Of a stretch of DNA of 64,000 bases, positions 21,413 to 30,762 are shown piece by piece. A program made the position numbers and the translations under genes. The notes below the pieces were generated by a model. That model searched no databases. It saw nothing but the letters and a program-made list of their open reading frames with translations, and was not told the DNA's origin. The stretch is from NCBI GenBank assembly GCA_030373145.1, contig JAUCZK010000020.1:1-64000 (forward strand). The letters run 5' to 3'. The DNA comes from Cyanobium sp. CZS48M. GTDB lineage: Bacteria; Cyanobacteriota; Cyanobacteriia; PCC-6307; Cyanobiaceae. Each line of letters opens with the position of its first letter. The stretch's first letter is position 1.

Positions 21413-23350
21413 TCACAGGCGGATGTCCCCCTGGAAGGGCGAGCCGGTGGTGGGTGTGAAGCCCAGCTCGATCGCTTCGGGCAGGGCCACCTGCAGCTCC
21501 AGTTCAGGGGCCTGTTCCTCAGGGGCCTGCACTTCAGCAACCGGCTCTTCAGCAACCGGCTTTAGAGGATCCTGGTTCTCGGCAGCTTGATTTCCAGCAG
21601 CCTGGTTCTCGGCAGCCGCTTCTGGAGAACCCTCCTGAGCGTCGCCTTCAAGCTCGGCCTGCTCAAGCCCGGCCTGAAGCTGCTCTTCGCTGGTCTCCTC
21701 GATCAGCTCGAGGTCCTGAACCACCGAGTGAATTACCGCTTCGGCCACGGCCTGGTCCTCGCTGGCCGCCTCAGGTGCCGGGGGTTCGAAGGAGGCTTGG
21801 GACTCAGGAGTTGATTCGAAAGAGGCGCCGGCTTCCGGCTCCAGAGCTGAGGTGTCTGCTTCCGGCATCGAGATCTCCAGATCTGAGATTGTGCTCTCCA
21901 GGTCGGGTTCCACGGCAGCGTCGGTTGCGCTGGCGGTGGTCGCCTGGCTGCTGTTGCTGGAGGCGGCGGTGGTGGGCACCTGGGGGCGCACCAGCTGCGG
22001 TGCCGGGGCGTTGCCGCTGATGTTCTTCATCCAGCTGCGCCGGGCGATTTCGTAGATCAGCAGGGCGGTGGCCACCGAGGCGTTCAGGCTGGGGGTGGCG
22101 CCGCGCAGGGGGATGCGGATCAGCTGGTCGCAGTGCTTGCGGGTGAGCATCGAAAGGCCCTGGTCTTCCGAGCCGGTGACCACCACCAGGGGGCCAGCCA
22201 GGTCGGCCTCCATCAGGCTGACATTGCCCTCTTCGGCCAGGCCCACCACGCGGTACCCCGCGTCCTTGAGCTGCTCGATCGAGCGGTTGAGGTTCACCAC
22301 CCGGGCCACGGGCAGGTGCTCCAGGGCGCCGGCCGCCACCTTGGCCACCGAGCCGGTGAGGCCCGCATTGCGCCGCTGGGGCAGCACCAGGCCATGGGCG
22401 CCGAGGGCTTCGGCGCTGCGCACGATCGCCCCCAGGTTGTGGGGATCGGTCAGGCCGTCCACCGCCATCAGCAGGGGCGCTTCACCGATGGAGCTGCAGC
22501 CGTCGATCAGGCTGGCCAGATCCAGGGTTTCCGCCGCCGCCGCCTGCAGCACGATCCCCTGGTGCACGGCGCCGCCGCTGATCTGTCCCAGCCGCGCCCA
22601 GGTGACTTCCTCCACCAGCACGCCGCTGGCCTTGGCATCGCGCAGCAGCTGCAGGAAGCGTGGGGCGAAGCGCAGCTCCGGGGTGCACCAGATGCGGTGA
22701 ATCGGACGATCGCCCTCCAGGGCGGCCTGGGCCGGGTGACGGCCCCAGACCAGGTCGTCGGCGGGCTCGGCGCCGAAACGCTCGGAGCTGCCACTGGGTT
22801 CGGGGCCGGGGGCCTCGGGCTCGCTGAAGCGGGGCGTGCGGGCGGGAGGACGTCCTGGCTGGAAGCGGGGCCTGTCGCCATCAGGTCGAATGAAGCGGGG
22901 TGCGCCGAAGCTGGGGCGGCGGCCCTGATCACGCCCCTCGGGCCGACTCTCGCCGCGGCCTTCGGGGCGGCCTTCGGGGCGGCCCGCTGGGCGGCGCTCG
23001 GGCCTGCCCTCGAAGCGACCCTCAGGCTTGCGGCCCGCTCCGGGGCGCTGGTCGTCGAAGCGCCGCGCCGCGGGGCGGGCGCCGATCACGCGGGCGGGGC
23101 GGGCGCTGGGTCGGCCCTCCCCCTGGGGGCGCTGGAAACCCTCACGCCGGGGGCGATCCTCCCGGCTGTCGCGTCCCTCACGGCTGCCGCGCTCGGCGCC
23201 ATAGCTGGAGCTGCCGCCGGTGCCGCTGCTGCCGCGCCATTCGGGGCGGGGTCCGCCAAAGCGGGAGGGTTTGCCTGCCCTGGCCCCTCCGGACGGGCGA
23301 TCTCCGGAACCGGCACCCTTGGGCCTGCGGCCCTCAAAACGTTGGCTCAT
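21413..23350 (-). CDS. rlmB: 23S rRNA 2'-O-methyltransferase of the TrmH/RlmB family with long tails
   Basis: A 645-residue protein built around a ~240-residue SpoU methyltransferase core (residues ~195-440). The core has VWGRHPAQAALEG (substrate-binding domain), then AVDGLTDPHNLGAIVRSAEALGAHGL, VVVTGSEDQGLSMLTRKHCD and IPLRGATPSLNASVATALLIYE, the trefoil-knot motifs that bind SAM. Residues 1-190 are a very basic Arg/Gly/Pro-rich region (RPEGR and GRPEGR repeats). The last ~190 residues are acidic, with many Glu, Ala, Gln and repeated AENQAAGNQ. Both tails are probably disordered. The four-base spacing to mrnC upstream indicates an operon. Confidence 0.88.
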   Translation of the reverse strand: MSQRFEGRRPKGAGSGDRPSGGARAGKPSRFGGPRPEWRGSSGTGGSSSYGAERGSREGRDSREDRPRREGFQRPQGEGRPSARPARVIGARPAARRFDDQRPGAGRKPEGRFEGRPERRPAGRPEGRPEGRGESRPEGRDQGRRPSFGAPRFIRPDGDRPRFQPGRPPARTPRFSEPEAPGPEPSGSSERFGAEPADDLVWGRHPAQAALEGDRPIHRIWCTPELRFAPRFLQLLRDAKASGVLVEEVTWARLGQISGGAVHQGIVLQAAAAETLDLASLIDGCSSIGEAPLLMAVDGLTDPHNLGAIVRSAEALGAHGLVLPQRRNAGLTGSVAKVAAGALEHLPVARVVNLNRSIEQLKDAGYRVVGLAEEGNVSLMEADLAGPLVVVTGSEDQGLSMLTRKHCDQLIRIPLRGATPSLNASVATALLIYEIARRSWMKNISGNAPAPQLVRPQVPTTAASSNSSQATTASATDAAVEPDLESTISDLEISMPEADTSALEPEAGASFESTPESQASFEPPAPEAASEDQAVAEAVIHSVVQDLELIEETSEEQLQAGLEQAELEGDAQEGSPEAAAENQAAGNQAAENQDPLKPVAEEPVAEVQAPEEQAPELELQVALPEAIELGFTPTTGSPFQGDIRL

Positions 23351-23353
23351 GGG

Positions 23354-23803
23354 TTACTCGGTCAAGGGGTCAGAAAGGTCGGTCTCGTCCAGATGATCCA
23401 GAAGCTGGGCAAGCCGCTCGGGATTCCGCAAAAAGAGCCAGCCCACCATTGTCTCAAATCCCGTGGCCCGGCCGTAGCTCGCCGGATCACCGCCGCGCGG
23501 GCCCCGGCCGGCCCGGTTGCGGCCGCGGCGCACCAGTTCCCGTTCCCGCTCATCCAGCAGAGGCTCCAGCTGCTGCAGCGCCCGGGCCTGGGCCTGGGCC
23601 CGCACCCGGGCCACCACCGCCTGGTGCAGCTCATCGGGGCGGCCCGGCTGCTGGCAGTGGCTCAGCCGCTGGTGCAGTTCCCAAACCGCATCCCCCAGCC
23701 AGGCGAGCTGGAGGGCGCCGAGGCTCTCCAGCCGCTGGGGATCACGGGGATCGGGCTGGATCTGGTGCAACCAGGCCCGGCCGTCGGGATCAGGGTTTGG
23801 CAA
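23354..23803 (-). CDS. mrnC: Mini-ribonuclease 3
   Basis: A 149-residue RNase III-like protein without a double-stranded RNA-binding domain, which matures 23S rRNA. The core LGALQLAWLGDAVWELHQRL contains the catalytic Asp of the LGDAVWE motif. Later YGRATGFETMVGWLFL gives the second conserved acidic region (FExxxGWL). Its start overlaps the end of the STAS gene by 14 bases, and rlmB begins 4 bp after its stop, so rRNA processing and modification genes are grouped. Confidence 0.93.
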   Translation of the reverse strand: MPNPDPDGRAWLHQIQPDPRDPQRLESLGALQLAWLGDAVWELHQRLSHCQQPGRPDELHQAVVARVRAQAQARALQQLEPLLDERERELVRRGRNRAGRGPRGGDPASYGRATGFETMVGWLFLRNPERLAQLLDHLDETDLSDPLTE

Positions 23804-24140
23804 GGGCGGCCAGGGCCGTGCTGAGGTCGGGCTGGAGGTGCAGAAACTGCTCCAGCCGCACCAGTTTCACCGTCTGGATCACGCGGGCATTGCCGACCAT
23901 CACAAAGGCCACCTTGGCATCGGCGCACTGTTTGGCCAGCTGCACCAGCACCCCCAGTCCGGAGGAATCGATGAAATCGATGTGGGTGAGATCCAGCAGC
24001 ACCGCCCGCTTGTCGCTTCCGCGCTGCTCGCTGACGAAGTCGCGGAACTGCTTGTCGGAGTAGGCGTCGAGCTGGCCAGTGAAGCTGAACAGCAGGCAAT
24101 CGTCCCGTCGCTCGAAGCCGCCCCGCAGGGATACGGTCAA
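23790..24140 (-). CDS. STAS-domain protein, anti-sigma factor antagonist type
   Basis: A 116-residue single STAS domain. LLFSFTGQLDAYSDKQFRDF, then LLDLTHIDFIDSSGLGVLVQLAKQ contains the DSSG motif with the serine that anti-sigma kinases phosphorylate in SpoIIAA-like proteins. LVRLEQFLHL ends the fold. No kinase or phosphatase partner is next to it. It overlaps the mrnC start by 14 bases, which suggests translational coupling. Likely a partner-switching regulator; its target is unknown. Confidence 0.9.
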   Translation of the reverse strand: MTVSLRGGFERRDDCLLFSFTGQLDAYSDKQFRDFVSEQRGSDKRAVLLDLTHIDFIDSSGLGVLVQLAKQCADAKVAFVMVGNARVIQTVKLVRLEQFLHLQPDLSTALAALAKP

Positions 24141-24234
24141 CCGGTGCAGTTCAGGAATCGTTCCAGCCCTCGCAGGGAATCAAGAGGCTGAAGTGTAAGC
24201 ACGTCTCAGAGCGGTATCGGCTCAGCCCTGATAG

Positions 24235-25407
<1,173 letters not shown>

Positions 25408-25448
25408 GGGGGGTCAACCGAGTGAATCGATCATCCCCCAGGCGGCGC

Positions 25449-26495
25449 TCAGCTGGCTGATAGCCCTGCCTGCAGGGCGGCCCTGAGCTGCTCCAGTCGC
25501 TGCCAGGGGGTCTCGCCACGGAGGGCCACGCGGGCCTGCTCCAGGCCATCCGCCACCGAATCGGCCTGCCCGGCGGCCCAGAGCACCAGGGCCGTGTTCA
25601 GGGCCACCACGTCCTGTTGGGGGGTGCTGCCCTGCCCGCGCAGCACGGCTTCGAGGATGCGGCGGTTGGTGTCGAGATCCCCACCGGCCAGGGCCGAGAG
25701 GGGGGCCAGCTCCAGGCCCAGCTGCTTGGGGTCGATCTCCAGGGAGCTCACCGTGCCCCCCTCCACCAGCCGCAGCTGATTGACGCCCGCCAAAGAAGCC
25801 TCATCGAGGCCGCCGTGGCCATGCACCACCACCGCCCGCTCCAGTCCGAGCAGGGAGAGGGCCTCGGCCATCGGCTCCAGCAATTCCGCTTTGGCCACCC
25901 CCAGCACCTGTGCTTCCGGCCGCAGGGGATTCACCAGCGGGCCCAGCAGGTTGAACACGGTGCGCACCCCCAGGCGCCGGCGCACCGGGGCGAGATCCAC
26001 CAGGGCCGGATGCCAGCCCGGCGCGAACAGGAAGGTGACCCCGCTGCTGGGCAGGGCGGCCACCACCGTCTGGGGGTCGGCCCTGAGGTTGAGGCCGATC
26101 GCTTCGAGCACGTCGGCGGAGCCCACCTTGCCGCTGGCACTGCGGTTGCCGTGCTTGGCCACCGTGGCGCCACAGGCGGCGGCCACGAAGGCCACGGCGG
26201 TGGAGATGTTGAAGGTGTCGGCCCCGTCGCCGCCGGTGCCGCAGGTGTCGACCAGCTTCAGGGCCGGGCGTTCGCCGGGCAGGCAGGAGGCCTCGCGCAG
26301 CACCCGTGCCATCGCCGCCAGTTCCTCGCCGCTCACCCCCTTGCTGCGCAGGGCCGCCAGCAGGGCACCGGTGAGCTCGGGCTCCAGGAGCCCCCCCAGC
26401 CAGCCCTGCATCAGGGCCGTGGCCTGGGGCTCCGAGAGGGCCTGGCCCTGCAGCAGCTGCTCCAGCAGGGTCGGCCAGGGGGAGGGAGCAGCCAT
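25449..26495 (-). CDS. trpD: anthranilate phosphoribosyltransferase
   Basis: A 348-residue enzyme that transfers phosphoribose from PRPP to anthranilate in tryptophan synthesis. VDTCGTGGDGADTFNISTAVAFVAAACG is the PRPP/metal site (given here in parts: VDTCGTGGDG and NISTA), followed by KHGNRSASGKVGSADVLEAIG and FLFAPGWHPAL. The family length is normal. The DUF3288 gene lies 38 bp upstream and carA follows downstream; other trp genes are absent, as is common in cyanobacteria where trp genes are scattered. Confidence 0.97.
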   Translation of the reverse strand: MAAPSPWPTLLEQLLQGQALSEPQATALMQGWLGGLLEPELTGALLAALRSKGVSGEELAAMARVLREASCLPGERPALKLVDTCGTGGDGADTFNISTAVAFVAAACGATVAKHGNRSASGKVGSADVLEAIGLNLRADPQTVVAALPSSGVTFLFAPGWHPALVDLAPVRRRLGVRTVFNLLGPLVNPLRPEAQVLGVAKAELLEPMAEALSLLGLERAVVVHGHGGLDEASLAGVNQLRLVEGGTVSSLEIDPKQLGLELAPLSALAGGDLDTNRRILEAVLRGQGSTPQQDVVALNTALVLWAAGQADSVADGLEQARVALRGETPWQRLEQLRAALQAGLSAS

Positions 26496-26533
26496 CGGTG
26501 CCAGCGAACAGCAGAAGGAATCCGCTCAGATTG

Positions 26534-26863
26534 TCAGCCCTCGGTCGAGGAGGTGTCGAAGCCGCTGCCCACCGCCTCGGCGCCCACCACCGCTCCGGGC
26601 CGGTAGCCCTGGGCCCAGATGGCGCGGGTGCGGCGCTGCAGCTCCTCCGGGCTCAGGCCCCAGAGCCGCAGGGTCTTGCTGAGGTCGTCCTGGAGATCCT
26701 CGGCACCGGGAAAGCCGTCGTAGCGGTTCAGCAGCCGGGCCAGGTCCGTCAGTTGGCCGTCGCTCGGTTGCTGGGCCGCCAGCAGGCCGTCCACCAGCTC
26801 CCTGTCGGTGGCATAGAGAGGATGGGCCTGGGAGTGGGCGGCGGAGCCGTCGGACGGGGCCAT
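26534..26863 (-). CDS. DUF3288 protein
   Basis: A 109-residue cyanobacterial protein. HPLYATDRELVDGLLAAQQPSD, LARLLNRYDGFPGAEDLQDDL and LRLWGLSPEELQRRTRAIW match the conserved DUF3288 pattern. It is soluble and helical; no function is known. It is divergent from the ABC exporter (20 bp between starts) and upstream of trpD on the same strand. Confidence 0.85.
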   Translation of the reverse strand: MAPSDGSAAHSQAHPLYATDRELVDGLLAAQQPSDGQLTDLARLLNRYDGFPGAEDLQDDLSKTLRLWGLSPEELQRRTRAIWAQGYRPGAVVGAEAVGSGFDTSSTEG

Positions 26864-26883
26864 GGGGCGAATCCTTAGGTTGG

Positions 26884-28653
26884 ATGCATCTGCTCCGCAT
26901 CATGGCCGCCATCCGTCTGGGCCTGATCTGGCGCTACCTCCGCCCCCACCGGCGCGACGTCTACCTCGGTGTCGCCGCCCTGGTGGTCGTGAACCTGCTG
27001 AGCGTCAGCATTCCGCTGCTGGTCCGGGGCGTCATCGACGACCTCCAGGACGGCTTCTCCCCTTCGTTGCTGCTGCGTCACGCCGGCGTGATCGTGCTGC
27101 TGGCCACCGTGATGGCGGCCGCCCGTCAGCTCTCGCGCATGCTCGTGTTCGGTGTGGGCCGCCAGGTGGAGGCCAACCTGCGCCAGCGCCTGTTTGATCA
27201 CATGCTGCGTCAGGAGCCGGGCTGGGTGCAGGTCACCGGCAGCGGTGAGGTGATCAGCCGCTCCACCAGTGATGTGGAGAACGTGCGCCGGCTGCTGGGG
27301 TTCGCCGTACTCAGCCTCACCAACACCGGCCTGGCCTATGCCCTCACCCTGCCGGCGATGCTGGCGATCGACCCCGGCCTCACCCTGGCGGCGGTGGGCC
27401 TCTATCCGGTGATGCTGGTGGTGGTGCGCCTGTTCGGCGGCCGGATGATGCGCCAGCAGCGGCGCCAGCAGGAGGCCCTCGGCAGCCTCAGCGACCTGAT
27501 CCAGGAGGACCTCTCCGGCATCAGCGCCATCAAGATCTACGGGCAGGAGGACCACGAACAGGGGGCCTTCTCCCGGCGCAATGGCGTCTACCGCGACGCG
27601 GCGCTGTCGCTGGCCCGCACCCGCAGCACTCTCTTCCCGCTGCTGGAGGGCATTTCCTCCATCAGCCTGTTGCTGCTGCTGGCCCTGGGCAGCGGCCAGC
27701 TCGAGAGCGGCCGGCTCAGCATCGGCAACCTGGTGGCCCTGATCCTGTTCGTGGAGCGGCTGGTGTTCCCCACCGCCCTGCTGGGCTTCACCCTCAACAC
27801 CTTCCAGACCGGCCAGGTGAGCCTGGAGCGGGTGGAGGAGCTGCTGGCTCGGCAGCCGCGGGTGGAGTCCCCGGCCATGCCCCAGGCGCCGGCCACGGTG
27901 GCGCGCGGGGCGGTGGAGGCCCGGGGGCTGAGCATTCGCTACGACGGTGCCCAGCGCGAGGCCCTCCAGGACGTGAGCTTCCAGCTGAGGCCAGGGGAAC
28001 TGGTGGCGCTCGTGGGCCCCGTGGGCTGCGGCAAGACCACCCTGGCCCGGGCCCTGGGGCGCATGGTGGAGGTGCCGGGCGGGCAGCTGTTCCTCGATGG
28101 GGTCGATGTCACGGCCCTCTCCCTCGATGATCTGCGCCGCCAGGTGGCCCTGGTGCCCCAGGAGGGCTACCTGTTCACCGCCAGCCTCGCCGACAACCTC
28201 CGCTACGGCGACCCGGAGGCCGACGACGCCCGGGTGGAGGCGGCGGCCGAGCAGGCCCGCCTGGCCGGCGACATCCGCGGTTTCCCCGATGGCTATCAGA
28301 CCCTGGTGGGGGAGCGGGGCATCACCCTCAGCGGCGGCCAGCGCCAGCGGGCGGCGCTCGGGCGGGCCCTGCTGGTGTCAGCTCCCCTGCTGGTGCTCGA
28401 TGACGCCCTGGCCAGCGTGGACAACAACACGGCCGCGGCGATTCTCGATTCGATCCGCGCCGAAAAGGGCCGCACGATCCTGATGATCAGCCACCAGCTC
28501 TCGGCCGCCGCCGCCTGTGACCGGGTGCTGGTGATGGAGGACGGACGTCTGGTGCAGCAGGGGCATCACCAGGAGCTGGTGGCCATCCCCGGCACCTACC
28601 GGCGTCTGTGGGAGCGGGAGCAGGCGCAGGAGCGGCTGCAGCAGGTGGCCTGA
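26884..28653 (+). CDS. ABC transporter, fused permease and ATPase (exporter type)
   Basis: A 589-residue half-transporter expected to work as a homodimer in the membrane. Six N-terminal helices (residues ~15-300) include LGVAALVVVNLLSVSIPLLV and the coupling region SRSTSDVENVRRLLG. The ATPase domain has Walker A GPVGCGKTTL, signature LSGGQRQRAALGRALL, Walker B LLVLDDALASVD and the His switch ISHQLS. It resembles MsbA/LmrA-like lipid or multidrug exporters; the substrate is not deducible. ATG 26902 (MAAIRLGLIW) is an equally good start. Confidence 0.93.
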   Translation: MHLLRIMAAIRLGLIWRYLRPHRRDVYLGVAALVVVNLLSVSIPLLVRGVIDDLQDGFSPSLLLRHAGVIVLLATVMAAARQLSRMLVFGVGRQVEANLRQRLFDHMLRQEPGWVQVTGSGEVISRSTSDVENVRRLLGFAVLSLTNTGLAYALTLPAMLAIDPGLTLAAVGLYPVMLVVVRLFGGRMMRQQRRQQEALGSLSDLIQEDLSGISAIKIYGQEDHEQGAFSRRNGVYRDAALSLARTRSTLFPLLEGISSISLLLLLALGSGQLESGRLSIGNLVALILFVERLVFPTALLGFTLNTFQTGQVSLERVEELLARQPRVESPAMPQAPATVARGAVEARGLSIRYDGAQREALQDVSFQLRPGELVALVGPVGCGKTTLARALGRMVEVPGGQLFLDGVDVTALSLDDLRRQVALVPQEGYLFTASLADNLRYGDPEADDARVEAAAEQARLAGDIRGFPDGYQTLVGERGITLSGGQRQRAALGRALLVSAPLLVLDDALASVDNNTAAAILDSIRAEKGRTILMISHQLSAAAACDRVLVMEDGRLVQQGHHQELVAIPGTYRRLWEREQAQERLQQVA

Positions 28654-28726
28654 TTCGCACGAGTTGTTGAACAGCACAGACAAGCCCGCGCCGAGGGGCT
28701 TAGCTGAGACAGTTCCCGTGAGGACG

Positions 28727-28990
28727 ATGGAGAACCCCAAGGGCTACAACCTGCGCTGCACCCTCACCTTCGGCGACATCTACGGCCAGGTGCTGGTGTG
28801 GATGGTGGTGATCTTCGTGAGCCTGGCGGCGGGCCTGGCCCTGATGGGATCCAGCAAGCCGATCTTCGCCCTGGTGGGGGTGGGGGTGATCCTGGTGCTC
28901 TCGCTGCCCTTCCTGCTCTTCGCCTTCACCACCACCCTGCTCAACCACATCGCCCTGGAGCCCGCTCCGGCCACGGAGCGTGTTGCCTAG
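28727..28990 (+). CDS. small cyanobacterial membrane protein
   Basis: An 87-residue protein. I chose ATG 28727 (MENPKGYNLRCTLTFGD) over an earlier in-frame codon because GAGGACG precedes it. Two membrane helices follow: VLVWMVVIFVSLAAGLALMG and PIFALVGVGVILVLSLPFLL. I recognise no domain name. It sits between the ABC exporter and msrA, all on the plus strand. Confidence 0.7.
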   Translation: MENPKGYNLRCTLTFGDIYGQVLVWMVVIFVSLAAGLALMGSSKPIFALVGVGVILVLSLPFLLFAFTTTLLNHIALEPAPATERVA

Positions 28991-29014
28991 GCTCGAGGCC
29001 TAAGCAGAGCAGCG

Positions 29015-29773
29015 GTGTTCGGACTCTTCAACCAGGCCCCAGGCGCGGCCAAGGGCAGGATCGTCTCGGCTGAGGAGGCCCTGCCCGGGCGCGACACCCC
29101 CCTGACCACGGCCCGTACCCACGTGGTGCTGGGCAGCCCGCTGCAGGCGCCCTTGCTGGCTGGTCAGGAGGAGGCCTTCTTCGGCTGCGGTTGCTTCTGG
29201 GGAGCGGAGAAGGGCTTCTGGCGTCTGCCTGGTGTGATCACCACCGCCGTGGGTTACTGCGGCGGCCACACCCCTAACCCCACCTACGAGGAGGTCTGCT
29301 CCGGCCGCACCGGCCACACCGAAGCGGTGCGGGTGGTGTGGGACACCGATCAGGTGGGCTTCGCCGATCTGCTCAAGCTGTTCTGGGAATGCCACGACCC
29401 CACCCAGGGCTTGGCCCAGGGCAACGACCGCGGCAGCCAGTACCGCTCGGCGATCGTCACCAGCACCGAGGCCCAGGCCGTGCTCGCCCGCGCCAGCCGC
29501 GACCACTACCAGCAGCAGCTCAGCGCCGCCGGCTTCCCGGAGATCACCACCGACCTGCTGAGCGGCCAGCCCTTCTATTTCGCCGAAACCCACCACCAGC
29601 AGTACCTGGCCCGCCCAGGCAGCCGCCCCTACTGCTCAGCCCGCCCCAGCGGCGTGCGCCTCACCCCGTTCCCCGGCGCCAGCTTCCAGCTGCCCGAGGC
29701 GGTCTGGAGCCAGTACGACTGGACCATTCAGCACTGCGTGCTGCGCAGCTCCAACGAGCCGATTCAGGCCTGA
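29015..29773 (+). CDS. msrA: peptide methionine sulfoxide reductase MsrA
   Basis: A 252-residue enzyme that reduces methionine-S-sulfoxide in proteins. The active motif GCGCFWGAEKGFW (~residue 57) carries the catalytic Cys. GVITTAVGYCGGHTPNPTYEEVCSGRTGHTEAVRV and HDPTQGLAQGND are family signatures (shown in parts: GYCGGHTPNPTYEEVCSG, GHTEAV). HHQQYLARPG and a second Cys near YCS are present. The ~45-residue N-terminal extension is common in cyanobacterial MsrA. The start is GTG 29015. The 3' end overlaps the convergent cNMP-binding gene by 10 bp. Confidence 0.95.
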   Translation: MFGLFNQAPGAAKGRIVSAEEALPGRDTPLTTARTHVVLGSPLQAPLLAGQEEAFFGCGCFWGAEKGFWRLPGVITTAVGYCGGHTPNPTYEEVCSGRTGHTEAVRVVWDTDQVGFADLLKLFWECHDPTQGLAQGNDRGSQYRSAIVTSTEAQAVLARASRDHYQQQLSAAGFPEITTDLLSGQPFYFAETHHQQYLARPGSRPYCSARPSGVRLTPFPGASFQLPEAVWSQYDWTIQHCVLRSSNEPIQA

Positions 29774-30207
29774 GGCGAGGCTCCGGCTGCTGCGTTGCTG
29801 CCGGCCCTGGCGTCGCGCAGCATCATCGCCATCCGCTGCAGCAGCTTCCAGCCGATCACGCCATTGGCCTCCACCAGCGGCCTGAAGTCCCAGTAGGTGA
29901 GCCCCCAGCAGTCGAGGCGGCTGGCGGCGGTGATGGTCGCCATGCGCGGGCCCTCGTCGATCAGGGCGATTTCGCCGAAAAAATCCCCCTGCCGCAGGAT
30001 CGAATGGGGTTTGCCCTGAATTTGGACGCCGGCCTCGCCCGCTTCGATCACGTAGAAGGCTGCGCCGCCTGAGCCCTCCTGGATGATCGTTTCACCGGCC
30101 TCGAAATCCCTCTCCTTGAACAGCAGGGCGATCTGAGCGATCTCGTCGCGGTCGAGGTCGTGGAAGAGGGGGACGCGCTCGAGCACATCAATCGGGGCAC
30201 CGCGCAT
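29764..30207 (-). CDS. cyclic nucleotide-binding domain protein
   Basis: A 147-residue stand-alone cNMP/Crp-type sensor domain. LERVPLFHDLDRDEIAQIALLF and FEAGETIIQEGSGGAAFYVIEAGEAGVQI form the beta-barrel. GDFFGEIALIDEGPRMATITA is the phosphate-binding cassette (FGEIALI...R.AT). There is no DNA-binding or enzymatic domain, so it probably works through a partner. It begins directly after the stop of the ATP-grasp fragment upstream, suggesting one transcript with the PEP-utilising genes. Confidence 0.9.
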   Translation of the reverse strand: MRGAPIDVLERVPLFHDLDRDEIAQIALLFKERDFEAGETIIQEGSGGAAFYVIEAGEAGVQIQGKPHSILRQGDFFGEIALIDEGPRMATITAASRLDCWGLTYWDFRPLVEANGVIGWKLLQRMAMMLRDARAGSNAAAGASPQA

Positions 30208-30762
30208 TCAGGATCCGGCTGTGGTGATCGCTCGGCACTGAAGCAGATGGAGCGTGCCGCGCTCGAAAGCCCACTCCAGATCGCGCCCGGGGCCGAACAC
30301 CTCTTCGCAGCGGCCGGCCAGGCGGTTCAGGGCCTGCAGCTGGCACTCGTCGAGGCAGAAGCGCTCCACCAGCTCGGCAGGAAGCTCCTCCTCCACGGTG
30401 CCGCCGCCGGCGACGGGACGGATCGCCACCGTCTTGTATCCCGCCTGGCGCTCGCGCACCTGGCCCTGACGGCTCAGGCAGACGTGGTCGGGGATCACCA
30501 GCCCCGCCACCACCGCTTCCCCCAGGCCCCAGCTGGCCTCGATCACCCGTTCATCGGCGCCACTGATGGGATTGCGCGTGAACAGCACACCGGCTGTCTC
30601 GGGAGCCAGCAGCTGCTGCACCACCACCCCCACGCTCGGGCGGCTGAACAGCCCCAGCTTCTGGCGGTAGGTGATGGCGGAATCGGAGTTCGCCGACCAC
30701 CAGATCTCGCGCAGGGCCTCCGCCAGCTCGCTGGCCTGCTCGAGGGCGACGACCCCGTTCAC
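30208..30762 (-). CDS. PEP synthase/PPDK-type ATP-grasp domain, C-terminal half only
   Basis: A 184-residue protein matching the second half of the PPDK N-terminal (pyruvate/PEP-binding, ATP-grasp) domain. It shows QKLGLFSRPSVGVVVQQLLA, AGVLFTRNPISGADERVIEASWGLGE (GVLFTxNP, GLGE) and VIPDHVCL. It ends DLEWAFERGTLHLLQCRAIT, where most relatives have QxRPIT. The first half of the ATP-grasp fold (~150 residues) is missing. It overlaps the upstream swivel-domain gene by four bases (ATGA), so it sits after, not before, the phospho-histidine domain. Probably non-functional alone unless a partner supplies the other lobe. Confidence 0.75.
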   Translation of the reverse strand: MNGVVALEQASELAEALREIWWSANSDSAITYRQKLGLFSRPSVGVVVQQLLAPETAGVLFTRNPISGADERVIEASWGLGEAVVAGLVIPDHVCLSRQGQVRERQAGYKTVAIRPVAGGGTVEEELPAELVERFCLDECQLQALNRLAGRCEEVFGPGRDLEWAFERGTLHLLQCRAITTAGS

